Counted from the stretch's first letter, positions 1-11,786 are shown. The stretch: 64,000 nucleotides of DNA from Odiellus spinosus (GCA_963920705.1 CAWUCO010000271.1:229765-293764), one strand, 5' to 3'. Numbers and translations are program-made. Notes: generated by a model not told the origin, from the letters alone.

Positions 1-1735
1 GAAGATATGGTAGCAAGTTCCTCTTGGACAAACCAGAAAATATTACAGACTTAATGTTCCATTCACAACCCTTTGTCGGTAGATGATTGGCAATTACTTT
101 CGGTACAGTTTTCGCCTGAAATTGTTGTTTGACGACCATTACTGATATTATCATCATACGAGAGATCCCAGTCATTGGAAGAATCCAAGGATGGAGCTGG
201 TCGAGAAGTTATTTTCCAAACCGGCTGACAAGACGTTAGTTTCCACTCCAATGATAAAAAAAATATCTTAAAGACTGAATGTAGACTAATTTCCATACCG
301 TTAATATTTATACTTGAATAGCTCCTTTTATGTTTAGAATAACGAGGCTTTATGAAGAACTGTCGAACTTTTACTGACTATAGGTATCTCATAAGTCGAG
401 TCCGAAAACACTCACTGCTTGCATATGTCAATTCTTCGTAGCCAGGTCGTCTCTTTCTTGCGATAAATGAAAGAAGTTTCATTGCTCTGTTGACTTCAAA
501 TGGTTATGACATTTTGCGCTGGTTGATTATCTCACTAAAGTTATTATAGCATTCTTTCGTCTGATCTGGTTTCGTCTCGTCTCCGGGTCTGCTAACGAAG
601 TTCACTGTACACGGCAACTTTTGCTTATGAAAATTATCGGAAATGTTTCTTGGTTTTATAGCGGAGAAACTGAAGCCTATTTTTCTCAACATCAGATATC
701 CACTTTTTATTCAAAATTGATGTTTTTTAAACACGGGAAACCTACTGTACTTCTGTTCAAGGAGAGTTTTCCCGACTATCATTTTTAACGTTTTGTATCA
801 ATCAGCCTCAGCTTTATATCTTGTCGTTTCTATTTTGGATGCCCGTGTAAACGCACCTTCATTTAAGGTCAGTTTAATGGGATACTCATGATATAATATA
901 ATAGTCAAAATTAAAGGGCTACCCGAGTAGAAGAGCCCAGTGAATGTAATTTTCAGTTATCGATAAAAAATACCATTAAAAATAGCTTATCTACTGTTTA
1001 ATAAATTAAATTTTTGTTCATCAATTTAGAACCACTTAAAAAAGTTCGGCTAGGTTTATGTTTTAACCTTTTCGTAACCCATTCAGCCACCTTTCTCTCT
1101 AGTACTTCATATACCTTATCAATCTTTCATTATTGAAATCTTTGTTTAACCAAGAGAAGCACCCGGACTCAATAAACTATACTTTCTCTCCATTAACTCG
1201 AATTCAATGGATATTCCTTATCATTAGACTGTTTAAGAAATAAAATTTTTGTTTACCTTTTTGAAGCAATTAATAAAGCTCAGCTAAGCTTATGATTTCA
1301 CCCTTTTGTAACTGATTCAGGCACCTTTCTATTACTTCATGTACTTTATCAATATTTCATTATTTAAATTTGTGTTTAACTACAGATACTCTCGTACCCG
1401 AAAGAAGTCTTATCTTATAAATCGAATTCAGTGGACGGTGGGATATTGGATACCCGTGTAAACGCACTTTTAAATAGATTCTTCAATCCACCCCAAGTTT
1501 GCAGCAAGACTAAGCCTTTACTTCCCGTTATACCTTTGCTTTTTGGACTAAATGATATGTGGAAAACAGCTTAGCGCGTGCTGCAAACTCAAACTGGTTT
1601 TAAACGGTCACATTTCTTTAAATTTTTGAACAATTTCTTAAATATCTTCTAAACTATCTCGAATTTTAAACAGATTTTTCAACAGAACTATTAATTAGAT
1701 TAAGTTTAACCATTTTGATATTTTTAATTATAAAA
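1..1735 (-). repeat. Repeat Y copy 1, truncated by window start
   Basis: This is a reverse-oriented copy of a dispersed repeat that recurs at about 21.5, 27, 31.9, 34.7 and 44 kb. It includes the gene-like segment (see 35295-35579): on the minus strand an ORF at 63-296 carries SSNDWDLSYDDNISN, and 504-692 carries a frame containing FVSRPGDET, both repeated in other copies. The copy looks roughly 90-95% identical by eye to 32340-34090, including the nested W segment at the same place. It continues into an X element. Confidence 0.75.
868..1440 (-). repeat. Segment W nested in Y copy 1
   Basis: An extra segment of about 570-600 bp sits between two copies of a GCCCGTGTAAACGCAC-like motif. Forward Y copies at 27.1 and 43.9 kb show the motif once and lack the segment. 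Internally W holds two diverged tandem copies about 235 bp apart, each beginning near an AAAATTTTTGTT motif. W also occurs at 33165-33815 and, alone, at 49330-49680. Confidence 0.6.
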
Positions 1736-2290
1736 TAAAATAATATTGCGTTTCATTTCCCTAAACGATATCACACCATAAGGCTCATTTGCATTCACTC
1801 CAAAAAGGTAGTATATAAACCGTTCGAAGGCCTTTATTAATCGAGTGATGTGGCCATGAAGTTGGGAGGAACACCCCCCTCCCTTCTAGACGTTTATCGT
1901 AACCCTAGGCCCTTGGTGAGGCGATGTTTGGAGAGTGGAAGATTGATGTGGACCATATTAGTGAGGGACGCCTCGCTAATATGGCCCGCTGAGATCAGAC
2001 ACTAGAGGTTGGACTTTGATGTGGGGATGGTCGGAGGTGATTATAACAGTGGGAGACGTCCCATTGCGTATAATCGCCTTCAACTGTCCAGCATCGAGGT
2101 TTGACCGATGGTGAAAGGCGATAATATGCAATTGGAGACGTCCTGTTGCATATAATATAAATTAAAGGAGGTAATTCCCGTTAAACGTCACGTTATTTCC
2201 GGTTACACAGGATATCCGCTTACACAGGAAGTGACAGACACACAGACACGACCAGTGTAAAACCTTCCCCTGAGGTAAAATAGGATTTGA
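1736..2290 (-). repeat. Repeat X copy 1 (reverse)
   Basis: This X element runs from the A+T-rich end with GCGTTTCATTTCCC to the hairpin end. Here the terminal hairpin is eroded (CCTTCCCCTGAGG). It has the X core words GACGTCCCATTGCG and TGGTCGGAGGTGATTATAAC, and part of the CA/GA microsatellite before the hairpin. X copies are also at 17.2, 23.1, 26.1, 28.6, 34.1 and 40.3 kb. Confidence 0.7.
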
Positions 2291-2986
2291 CAGAAACGTA
2301 ATCAGTATGCCTCCTGATATGAAAAGTAAACCGGAAGAGAATCTTAAACGAAATTTGAAAAATTATAAAATTAGTTTAATATACGCGTTTTACGAGGTCA
2401 CCGCCCATTTTTTGAATGTATGTAATTTTTTGTCAGCGCCATCTAGTACCCAAATTCAGAACTTCTAAAAGTTATAGAAATGGCGATGTTCTAAAAATCA
2501 AAGGGTAATTTCCAATAATGTTAAAACTACTCATGAGACTTCAAATGGGATGAAAACGAAATAAATTTAGTCTATTGTTTTCTAGCCCAAGAAAGGGGAG
2601 TAAATTTGAAAATGTAAATCGAAATGCTAACAATAGGTATTATCTTTTTAGTCTATTAACTTGATAATACACCAAGGCTTAACCGTTCAATACATGTATA
2701 AGGAACTGTAATACTGTATCATTTAAAAATCCAGCATTGATCCCTGACGAGGAATGGTTCGATGGTATGGTTTTACTTTCGTAACAAATACTTAAAACAG
2801 CACATTTTTCCTGGTACATAATTTGGACTGCCGATCGCTTCCAACCATTGGTTTTTTTAATATTTACTTTCAGGAAATATATGCAATGAACAAGAGGCGA
2901 TCTTTATGAAATACCGTTAACCCTTGGTTAGGATCAGAACGTACTTGATATTTTTTGATTTGCACTCCTTATTATCTCCATCACTA
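2291..2986. other. No recognised feature
   Basis: AT-rich sequence with no long ORF, no family match and no clear repeat that I can recognise. Confidence 0.5.
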
Positions 2987-3247
2987 CTTTTACAGCCCAG
3001 TACGGCACAATTTCTACCCCAGCTTGATATTATTCTGAATACAAAACAACTTTAAATCAAAAAAATACTCCCACTTTTACAGCCCAGTACGGCACAATTT
3101 CTACCCCAGCTTGATATTATTCTGAATACAAAACAACTTTAAATCAAAAAAATACTCCCACTTTTACAGCCCAGTACGGCACAATTTCTACCCCAGCTTG
3201 ATATTATTCTGAATACAAAACAACTTTAAATCAAAAAAATACTCCCA
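2987..3247 (+). repeat. Exact 87-bp tandem triplication
   Basis: Three consecutive 87-bp units start at 2987, 3074 and 3161, each opening with CTTTTACAGCCCAGTACGG and closing with AAAAAAATACTCCCA. I see no difference between units, so the expansion is recent or the copies are homogenised. No unit encodes anything recognisable. Confidence 0.9.
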
Positions 3248-3689
3248 CAAATTATTTCATTTGTAAGATTATCTACAGACGACAGTTTATTGAAAAGAGA
3301 AAAATAAAGAAAATTGTTCAGTTTTTGAGCTGTAGATGGCGACTGAAATAATTACATATACCAATATGGCAACCCACATAGATTTTTCTCGGTAAATCAC
3401 GTATAAAAACCACTAATATTCTAAAAAAATTAAATTTCTCGTATAAAACTGTTGTGTTCTCTAAAAAACTAGTAGTCTACTCCGAGAAGAACATGTATAT
3501 AAAGAAACGATCTAATTATTCCACACCAGTTAAGCTCCCGCTCTTAAGGCGTAGCTATGTACATTTTAATCATGGACAATAAACTATACTTTTATGTTTA
3601 ACCAGTTGTGTCAGTATTAGTATCAGGACACAACTAAAACCAAAAATTGAGGATTCCGCCATTCGAGGCATTATTTAAGAAATACGCCT
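3248..3689. other. No recognised gene; may contain Penelope upstream sequence
   Basis: Nothing is identified directly. Because a Penelope-type GIY-YIG relic follows at 3690, some of this stretch may be decayed upstream sequence of that element, but I could not read reverse-transcriptase motifs in it. Confidence 0.35.
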
Positions 3690-3979
3690 TGCTCATGTGG
3701 TAAAACGTATATTGGCGAAACAAAACGTTCTATTTTGGACAGGATTCGGGAACATAAAACCTTTGTGGCTTAAGGTGATATGAATAACGGCATTTCAAAA
3801 CATATTTGAACTACGAAAAATCACTCTATTAAATGGGATGAATACCAAAAATTTTAAAGCGAGAAACCAATTGGTATGAAAGAAAATTCTTTGAAGGTTA
3901 GTTTATTCGAAAACCAGGTACATTAAATTTGGACAAGGGATGTCAGGACTTGACAAATTGGGGTAATGATGTAGTTTAA
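3690..3979 (+). pseudogene. Penelope-like element GIY-YIG endonuclease relic
   Basis: Translation gives CSCGKTYIGETKRSILDRI followed by REHKTFV, then GISKH and SIKWDE after an in-frame stop, and in a shifted frame ETNWYERKFFEG and GTLNLDKG. This is the order seen in the C-terminal GIY-YIG endonuclease of Penelope-like retroelements: a Cys-rich start with the YIG core, the catalytic Arg in DRIREH, and a C-terminal ETNWY-x-RK-x-xE block. The copy has several stops and at least one frameshift, so it is dead. The reverse transcriptase part is not recognisable upstream. Family assignment is by motif only. Confidence 0.8.
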
Positions 3980-5126
3980 ATTTTAATAGGTATTTATAAT
4001 TAACTGACTTACAAGTACTTTATAATTCTCTGTTACACTGATTTTATTTAGCGTGTGAAATTTTTATAGGCCTAATTGGAAAATGTTTCGAAAATTATTT
4101 CAACACATCGACTTTTTGCTCACTTGATTTTAGAGTTTTGAATTTGTCGCATGGTTTAATTTTAAATCAAAGTAACTCTAACGAACGACTGGCCTCTATA
4201 ATATAAATAGTATAGGCACGATTATTTTCCTACAACTATTTCATAAATCCACTATCGTTGCATTAACAAAATATAAATAGTATAGGCACAATTATTCTCC
4301 TAGAAATATTCCATCAAAAATTTCCAAACCAAAATATTTCGTATATAGGGCAGAGTTATCTGTGTAAGGTTTAGCTAAATTGCAGTGATTTAAAAAGGTT
4401 AATATCTGTCCATTCGGAGTTTTAATAAATTATCTGGCCATTCAGAGTGTTTAAAAAAATTATATCTGCCCATTTTGAGTTGTGGAAAAAACTTATTTGT
4501 GTATTCTGATTTGTAATATCTGCGAAAGACAGCCTTCCCTTTTTAGTTGGGTTTTAGATATTTATTTGTCATTAATAACATTCCTTCTAGTGCCAGTGGC
4601 ACTGATTTTTTTCTTATATCTGTGCCTTTGTGAAAACTAGTTTAATTCAAGTAGTAATATATACGTTTTAAAATCTTTCCGTTGCATTATCCCTTTAAAA
4701 ATCGCTGAATTCTACCTAGATTATAAATAATACAAATTCAAATTTTGATCTTCAATATCCGTTTCAAAAAGAGCTTCATTCAAAAGAATGAGAGAGCTGT
4801 GCGATTTTTGATATAATTTTTTTGAGGATTTTTTTAATTGTTAAATAAACGAAAGAGATTGAATCGAATATTTCAAACAGTTTAATTGTTAAAACCATAT
4901 AATTTGTTAATGTCTAAATACAGAAGTTAGATTAGTCATTATTTGAAAATAGTGATGTTAATTTTCCGGAAAATAAAGCGAGGGAAATTTTCCGGCATAC
5001 TATCTGTCAAGTCGCATAATAAGGTAGAAATTGTTTTTGAAGGATAGTCCCATCGTTTATGTACTCGAGCAAAGAGAACGTATTAGCGGAAGTTAACTTG
5101 TTTCGGACACGAATTCCCGTCTCTAA
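3980..5126. other. Intergenic, only short local repeats
   Basis: No coding sequence is recognised. There is a short direct repeat (AATATAAATAGTATAGGCAC twice between 4200 and 4290). Three loosely repeated phrases containing CTGCCCATT or TGGCCATTC lie around 4400-4490. Confidence 0.45.
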
Positions 5127-5308
5127 AGCTGCGTTCACACTTGGCACTTTGGAACCGTTTTCAAACCGATTCCAATGTTGAAATCGACTTTTCAAGATAT
5201 TAATTTTGTTTCTTGATCAAAGATCTTTACGGGTGACCCTAAAATTTTATAATTTGACCTTTCTATAACGGTTAAAATCGTTTTGAAGTCTGAAGTGTGA
5301 ACGCAGCT
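5127..5308. mobile_element. 182-bp MITE with TAA target duplication
   Basis: The ends form an inverted repeat: AGCTGCGTTCACACTT at the left and its complement AAGTGTGAACGCAGCT at the right, with weaker pairing continuing inward for about 45 bp. Directly flanking are TAA (5124-5126) and TAA (5309-5311). A 3-bp TAA duplication fits Tourist/PIF-Harbinger-type MITEs. There is no coding capacity, so it would depend on a transposase elsewhere. Confidence 0.75.
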
Positions 5309-6427
5309 TAAGTAATATCTAGAGACATCCTTCTTGGAACACTAAAAATTAATTATCTGGAACTCCCTTGAATACGAGAAATAACTTTCTGTAGGATCAC
5401 AAAGTAATTTTCAAGGGTAGTATAAGCCAAGTACAACCTTCGTTCCTTAAATGGCATCCACTGAAGCAGTAGCAGGCGTTCTGACAGTCTTAAAGCGTAA
5501 TGCGTAAGAGCGATTGTAATCCGTTGACAAAGGAAATCATTTTTTTCGTTTGAAAAGGAACTGTGTTTCGATTGAATAAAAGGTCTTATCAATTAACTGA
5601 AGTTATCGTGATGAAGACTTCAAGATACTTAATGTCAAGGGAAATAGCGACGCCAACTGTGGGTATACCTATGGGAGGGAGGGACGGCAAAAAAATAATG
5701 GAAGAGTGCTAGCACCGGATGATATAGAGAAAACCAGTTTTTAGCGCCGTCATGCTAGCTGATTGCTAACTTAAAAAGTAAATCCTTATGCCACAATTAT
5801 TTAAAATAAAATTTCCACAACTACCAATTCTTTTAATTTTTATAGCCCGTTATTGATTAGTATCGATAAATGGCGTAGATGATGTAACCCTTCCCGTCCA
5901 AATTCCTCTTGAAACATTTCAATTTTAAACACTTTTAAACTTCATTCCCCTCAATTAAGAGTAAATAGGCCAATATTTTTAAGATTTTTCCTTTTTTTCT
6001 GTCCCTCATCCTTTAAAAACTAGAAAATTACTAGGAAAATAAGATAGAAACTTTTAACACCTCAGTGTTTAACGACATCTCAAATCGACAAATCTCATGG
6101 AACCTCAGCTGAGAAACCCCTTATCCCTCACCGGCATTAGTTAAGTATTATTGACATCGACTTCAAAAAAGCCTAGGAGACTTTCTGGGTCACCACGGAC
6201 CTATTTCCACTAAAATTAAGCAAAGATACATTTCCCCTCGACAGTAGCCAAGAGCCAATAAGTTAGAAAAATGACGTCGCTCGAAGAGTTGACCAATTAG
6301 GAAAATCGACTCCTCTGTCCACAGATACGAACATGGATATGTAACCCGGGTTTGAAGTTGAGAAAAACAAATGAGTCACGACCACCTGAGGGAATCTGCA
6401 TGGAAAATTCTAGGAGCTTCGGACCTG
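5309..6427. other. No recognised feature
   Basis: No coherent ORF, TIR or repeat family was recognised. Composition is AT-rich with a few G+C-richer patches. Confidence 0.45.
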
Positions 6428-6610
6428 GGGTCCTATTCTACTCCGATCAGTCAGAGCCATAACGACAGTTTTTGGTCGGTACGGTATGAACTTGTCGTTA
6501 TGTGTAAGAATTGGTATTCTAAACCCGTAGGTAGCTTAAAGGATCGTTAAAATGTGTCGGTATCATAACTACAGATATACCCTTGTAGGTACGAGTTTGA
6601 ACGCTTAAAA

Positions 6611-7799
6611 ATGGCTGTTCGACTGCATCAACTGGAGATTTTAAGACGCTCAGAAGAAATGGAAAATAATTTAAATGAACAACCTATGAGAGATTTGCGA
6701 AGACAAAGAGTTTTACGAGATAGGTGTGACGCTTTTGAAATGTTGTCAGATTATAAATTCAAGAGATTATTTCGATTAAATAAAGACACAATTTACTCTC
6801 TGTGTGATATATTGAGAAATAGATTAGAAGGAAATCATGTGTTTGCTTTACCTGTTGATGTGAAGGTACGTAACAATACTCTTATAGATGCCAAATAATA
6901 TGTTAAAGTAAAACAATTATTGGTTTCAATAGGTTCTTGTAGCAGTGGGATGTTACCAATTATCCATAGGTCAAGATTTATTCTTGACAGTAAGTCAACC
7001 ATCAGTAAGCCGATGTGTCTCAAGAGTTAATCAGTGCATTATGGAATTATGTATGGCGGATAATATTAAATTTCCTGTCACTGAAGATGAGGAATTGAAG
7101 ATAAAAACTGGATTTTGCAATGTAGCAGGGCTACCCGGTGTTATAGGAGCTGTGGACGGAACACACATCGCCATAATTTGTCCTTCACAACAAAATGAGC
7201 AATTTAGGGAAGAACAATATATAAACCGAAAAGGATTTTATTCAATAAATGCTCAAATAATTTGCGATCACAATAACCTCATACTTAACATAAATGCAAA
7301 ATTCCCAGGGTGTACCCATGACTAGCACATTTTCAGAATGTCGCAAGTTTCAGCACATCTAGAACGGGCATATAGAACGGAAAGGAAGAACTCGTGGTTA
7401 ATAGGGGATAGCGGATATCCCCTAAGGCCATGGTTAATGACACCAATCTTAGATGCACCTGCGGGATCAGCCGAAGAGAGGTACACTACTGCCTTTACAA
7501 AAACCATACAACTTATTGAACGTACCATTGGAATTATAAAAGAAGTTTTTTAAAACTAGCACAGAACACTGCACTACAACCCAACAGCTTCTGCTAGAAT
7601 TATATATGCTTGCTGTGTATTACATAATCTTAGGAGATATGCTAATCATGTACCATCTGACGATGAATTCTCAGACACAGATGATGAAGATTTGGTTGAA
7701 CCAATTAGGCAGCAGAGAAGGGAAAGACAACACGTAGATGTACCTGCATATGTGGAACAGAGAAATGACAATTTTTTAAGGGCTAGAGAAAGAGTATGA
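6611..7799 (+). pseudogene. Harbinger DDE transposase, disrupted
   Basis: This is a DDE_Tnp_4-type nuclease of PIF/Harbinger elements. Exon 1 starts at the ATG at 6611 and ends at AAG|GTACGT (6865). A 67-bp intron ends TTTCAATAG, and exon 2 resumes at 6933 in phase with VLVAVGCYQLSIG. The catalytic triad is readable: first Asp in VDGTH, second in GDSGYP, Glu in IERTIG. The C-terminal HYNPTASARIIYACCVLHN block and an acidic tail end at TGA 7797. In-frame stops occur at 7323, 7551 and 7557. The first follows THD, where the family normally continues with Ser, so a single C-to-A change would explain it. No frameshift is needed elsewhere, implying fairly recent inactivation. Confidence 0.92.
6866..6932 (+). 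other. 67-bp intron in Harbinger transposase
   Basis: The donor is GTACGT and the acceptor TTTCAATAG. Removing it joins PVDVK to VLVAVGCYQ, a continuous family-typical reading, with phase 0 on both sides. The small size is typical of insect introns. Confidence 0.88.
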
Positions 7800-7983
7800 T
7801 TGCACATTGTCATTTAATGGTTTGAAATAAAAGTACTGATTTTCGCTATAGAAAACTTTATTCTAAGTTTATAAAAATTTCAATAAAATAAACAATTGTA
7901 CTTATTGTTGAGATCATTGAAGATATATTTTTGAATGAAAAACATCGGTCGTTGTTAAGAGAGTTTCAATTTTGAAAATAAGT

Positions 7984-9163
7984 TCACTTCTTAAAAGATT
8001 TAAGGAAGTCACACATGGCCTTCGAAATTTCGCCAAGAGAAATGGCTTTGTCACCTTCAGCTTTAGCAATAGCTTCTTGGGCCTTAGCGGTTTTTTCTAA
8101 TGCCTCTTTTATTCCTCTTAAAATTTCATTTTTCTTACGCTCGGTTTGGTTTAATTCTGAAGAAACCGTTTCAAATCTTGAAGCGTCCGTACATTTCCCT
8201 AAAAACATGGTTGAAATTTATACAAAAATTAAAAATATTTCCATTATTACTTTTCCTAGTGGGAGTTCCTTGGTTTGTTGGACCATCACCACTGCCTTTG
8301 TTTTGTTGCGTAATAGAATCTAAATTAATATACACATTATAATTACATTTACATCCAACATTGTTCAAAACCGAAAATTAACAAAAGGATCTTGTAGAAT
8401 TATTATTTATTTGAAAAATATTTACCATTATTAGATTGCTCAACAAGTGTACTAGAATTTACAGGGTTATCAACAACAATCCTGAAACTCAATGGGTCAT
8501 TTGAGGTCGCGCAAGGGCTTAGGATTAAGACCTCGTCCAATGTGTCCCTTGGCTTGTTTGTATTTAGCGTTTCCCTGGCGTATTGTGATATTTGATTGTT
8601 ATTATCAGTTGACAATCCATTACGTTCGTCACCCTAAACCATATTGTATCTTCATTTGGCTTTCAAACGTGTTATAATCTCAACTTTGTTAATTTAAATC
8701 ATACCAATTCGAAAATCCCGAAACCAGCTTCTGGTATATTAGGATTACCTTCAACGCAGATAATTCCAACTAAAGCTAACAATCTCTGCTCAAGATCAGT
8801 TAATTCACTCGATGGCCGCTCTCCAACCCCAGTTTTTGATTTCTTTAAATTTCCGGCTTTAGTTTTTGTATCCGATTTCCAATCAGTAAATGACTATAAA
8901 TTTTATTTAGGTATTAAAAGATTATATGTTTGTAGGTAATTAAATCTTTACCTTCTTCCATTTTTTGGTGTCTTTTGTTGCTCCTAATCCATCAGCATTT
9001 AGCTTTAGGGTAAGCTCTTCCCACAAATTATCATTTTTTTTTTGGTGAAAGTAGGGGTGAAATTTACGTTTATCATTTGAGGATTAGCTTCCATAAATTC
9101 AAGAAATAATTCGCGTGTCCTGTCAGATATTTTACCCGCCCGTTTCTTAGTTTGATCGGCCAT
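7984..9163 (-). pseudogene. Harbinger Myb/SANT-like DNA-binding protein, disrupted
   Basis: This is the second Harbinger gene, thought to help the transposase enter the nucleus and bind ends. Reading the minus strand from ATG 9163, exon 1 begins MADQTKKRAGKISDRTREL and ends KDTKKWKK at 8952. An intron of about 58 bp (GTAAAG to TTATAG) is followed from 8893 by SFTDWKSDTKTKAGNLKKS, the WKK-S-x-x-DWK pattern of Myb/SANT-like domains. Further segments give QISQYARETLNTNKP and QQNKGSGDGPTNQGTP. After an intron, a coiled-coil-like tail rich in Ala/Glu/Lys ends at the TGA at 7984. The frame breaks at a 10-A run near 9047-9056 and near 8633. It converges with the transposase, leaving 184 bp between stops. 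Confidence 0.8.
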
Positions 9164-9745
9164 AATTAACAGCAAATATGTTATGAAAAACAAAAACACC
9201 ATAACTAAGAGTATAAGCCTTTACTTTCTCTTCCTATCAATTTAGCAGACGAGCCGATATCGAATAATTATAAATCCGGCACGACGATTGGACCTCGGTT
9301 ACCGGAACCACGTGATACTAGAGGGAGAAGTAAACGACTGTCGTTAGAGGCGCCCACCGCTAAACTCTGTAACGAGAACTCCAAACTATTCGTCTGGAAT
9401 ACAATTTTTTTGGGTGATCGGTAAGAGATCGTCGGTATCTCGAGCGGTATGTTTTCGATCGGTACACAACGACCGCAGTAGAATAGAACCCCTGGTGAGA
9501 AATAAAATGGAGAAGGTATGTATAGAAAAGAGAGTGAGTTAAAATTAACAGTTGGGTTCGAGAAATAAAACGAAGATCGCGAGATAAACAGAGCGGAAGC
9601 CAAGTCGGACGCGACGGCGGCTAAGGCCGATGAGAAAAGATCCCCCGCTGGGACGATAGAATAAAACACGGCCGGAACCCTTTAACGGACGGAATATTTT
9701 AACCCTTAAAAATATAAAAATAATTAGATAAAAGTGATTTCGAAA

Positions 9746-10001
9746 AACCCGCCCAAAGGACAGAACGAGATTATCCATCTGGGATCAGAAACCGATCTAA
9801 ACGAGATTGACGAAAAACACACGTTGAAACCCAAGATGACCCATACCGAGAGTAGAATAAGAAGAACGTAGTTAACCCGCCTAAAGGACAGAACGAGATT
9901 ATCCATCTGGGATCAGAAACCGATCTAAACGAGATTGACGAAAAACACACGTTGAAACCCAAGATGACCCATACCGAGAGTAGAATAAGAAGAACGTAGT
10001 T
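9746..10001 (+). repeat. 128-bp tandem duplication
   Basis: Two adjacent copies begin AACCCGCC at 9746 and at 9874. They differ at very few positions (for example GCCCAAAGG against GCCTAAAGG) and end AAGAAGAACGTAGTT. It interrupts otherwise single-copy sequence. Confidence 0.88.
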
Positions 10002-11049
10002 AATCCAAGAGGAAATCCGAGAAACCGACTGAGAAGCGTAGTCCGTTCTCAACGAAATCTGAGGATAAGACTGTATTATAATCGCCGTTTGAACCCGTTG
10101 TGATGAGTACATTTTGTTTTTGCCCCCCCCCACCCCTCGTGTTTAAGCCATAATGAATGTCGGGTTATAGTTGAGAAAAGTTGAAAATCCGAGAGTAAGA
10201 AAATAAGGTACCCTTAACCCTCTAGAAAAGGTCTAGACAGATAAAAGTATTGAAATTCACAGAGAAAGTGAAGGTATTTCCCGAAACCCCTCCGAAAAAT
10301 TTTTTTGTCGAGGATCGTTAGGGTCCGAAAGATAAAGTTGGTCATTTTTAACTCTGAACTCCTAAGAGAACAGTCAAAACTTTATTCGGAAATATTCAAA
10401 TCGTTCCCCTCCGGAACCGAGAAATGTAAGCTTGATACAAATTTATAGATAGTTAAAATGCTCAAAGGCCCGCTCTATATTAAAAGGATCCAAGGTGTAG
10501 TAGAATATGGTTAAAATGCTAAGTTAAAGTTAACAGAAATATTCCATAATTTTCAAGCCCTTCTTATTGAAAAGAACTTATTGCGTCTTCAGTGCGTATG
10601 TAGAATCCCCGCAATTAAAATTAGAATTATAGATTGAACTATTTAACGAACAATTAAAGATAAAAACCATAGTTAGAAAAAGAGTTCGAAAAACCTCTTC
10701 TCCCTCATAAAGGGATAATATCGTACCCTCTGTGTGAAAAGCCATAGTTTAGTTCAGACATTATTCCCACGAGTGTATATTATCATTTTCTGACTTAGTA
10801 TGTGATTTAATAATCAAATTCCGTTACCAAGAGATATGAGTTTCCATTACTGAATACTGATCAAGTCTAATTTTCCTCTTCTCCCCCTTTATTGAAAATT
10901 ATCTATCCCTACTAAACTTTTTCTATGACCCTCTTCGGGATAATTATATATCTCGATCAATCGAATTTCGTCTCAAATTAAGAGATGAGAGGATCCCTTT
11001 CGAGAAGGGAACGGTTATAAAGACTACAAAAGAAAAAAAAAAAAAAAAA

Positions 11050-11135
11050 ACTAAGTTTTAAAATAATAAAACAGCAACCGAGTCTTGAACACTCAGACCT
11101 CTGAACCACAGCCCGACGCCATACCAACTTAGATA
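11050..11135 (-). other. Possible decayed tRNA-like/SINE segment
   Basis: On the minus strand there is an A-box-like CTAAGTTGGTATGG and, about 35 bases on, a B-box-like GTGTTCAAGACTC with a T-arm that can pair (TGAGT/ACTCG). A poly-T stretch follows on this strand. No convincing anticodon stem forms, so this is a pol III-like relic at best. Confidence 0.25.
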
Positions 11136-11519
11136 CGATGGACGATGAAATACAGAACTTAGGAATTATATTAATATCCATTTAAAGGCACTAAACTAGG
11201 TCTCGGGAATTAAACTCAGTTTTCTTAATATATCAATCCAAATGTTAAATAAAACTTGTAAGCAATTAAATTCCAACACTTAAATAAGCATAATGATACA
11301 ATCAGAAAGATATTAAGATCGTTTATGGCTTAAAAACGCGAAATAATGGCTCTCAAGCGGCATGTTTTTTAGGGAAATCCACAATCTATTACGCTCTGCC
11401 TCGCCCGCGATTGCTCTCCCGCATATCCACCTTTTGATTTCAGAGCGTTTGAACCGGCGGGTTTTCTCTTTAAGTCTCAGACATAATATTACCAGAACGA
11501 CGCGCTAGCCTTTTCGCTC

Positions 11520-11783
11520 TGTGAAATATTTTAGCTCAAATCGAGCATTTATCTGTAAAATGTATTTGAATATTTTTATATGTAATATACCTGAGGCTGT
11601 TAAATTTAAGAAACACATGTTAACACAAATAATAAGCATGTGCCTAAAAATCTTCCTAAAAGGTTTTTTTTCCTTTCAATTCTAAAAAAACCTCGGCATC
11701 TTATAACTGAAAGAAAATAAGTTCAAGATGTTGAAAATCGCGGGCAATAGAAACCTTTCATTTTATGTCCAGCGAGAGAGAGA
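11520..11783 (+). repeat. Truncated 5' LTR of BEL element
   Basis: It matches the first roughly 250 bp of the 3' LTR (14629-14877). Differences are a handful of substitutions, a 1-bp homopolymer change and a 14-bp insertion (near 11728). Similarity stops in GCGAGAGAGAGA, which is therefore the deletion junction. Confidence 0.9.
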
Positions 11784-11786
11784 TAG

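Larger units (their letters stand above)
6428..9491. mobile_element. PIF/Harbinger DNA transposon with both genes
   Basis: The element starts GGGTCCTATTCTACT and ends with a near-complement (AGTAGAATAGAACCC). It is flanked by CTG at 6425-6427 and CTG at 9492-9494. Removing it leaves GGACCTGGTG, which contains the palindromic core ACCWGGT. Zebrafish Harbinger3 elements are known to target that core and duplicate CWG. It carries a plus-strand DDE transposase gene and a convergent minus-strand Myb/SANT-like DNA-binding gene, the standard two-gene Harbinger layout. Both genes are broken, so this copy is non-autonomous. Confidence 0.9.
9492..11519. other. Unassigned sequence between Harbinger and BEL elements
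   Basis: No gene was recognised. It is G+C-richer and purine-rich around 9.3-10.5 kb and contains a tandem duplication (9746-10001), a C run near 10122-10137 and an A run at 11031-11050. It might be a decayed retroelement leader or gag, but I could not read any domain. Confidence 0.4.

Noticed and set aside
11050..11135. Functional tRNA on the minus strand
   Set aside because: A and B boxes are plausible, but no proper anticodon stem or acceptor stem forms. Kept only as a weak tRNA-like relic.
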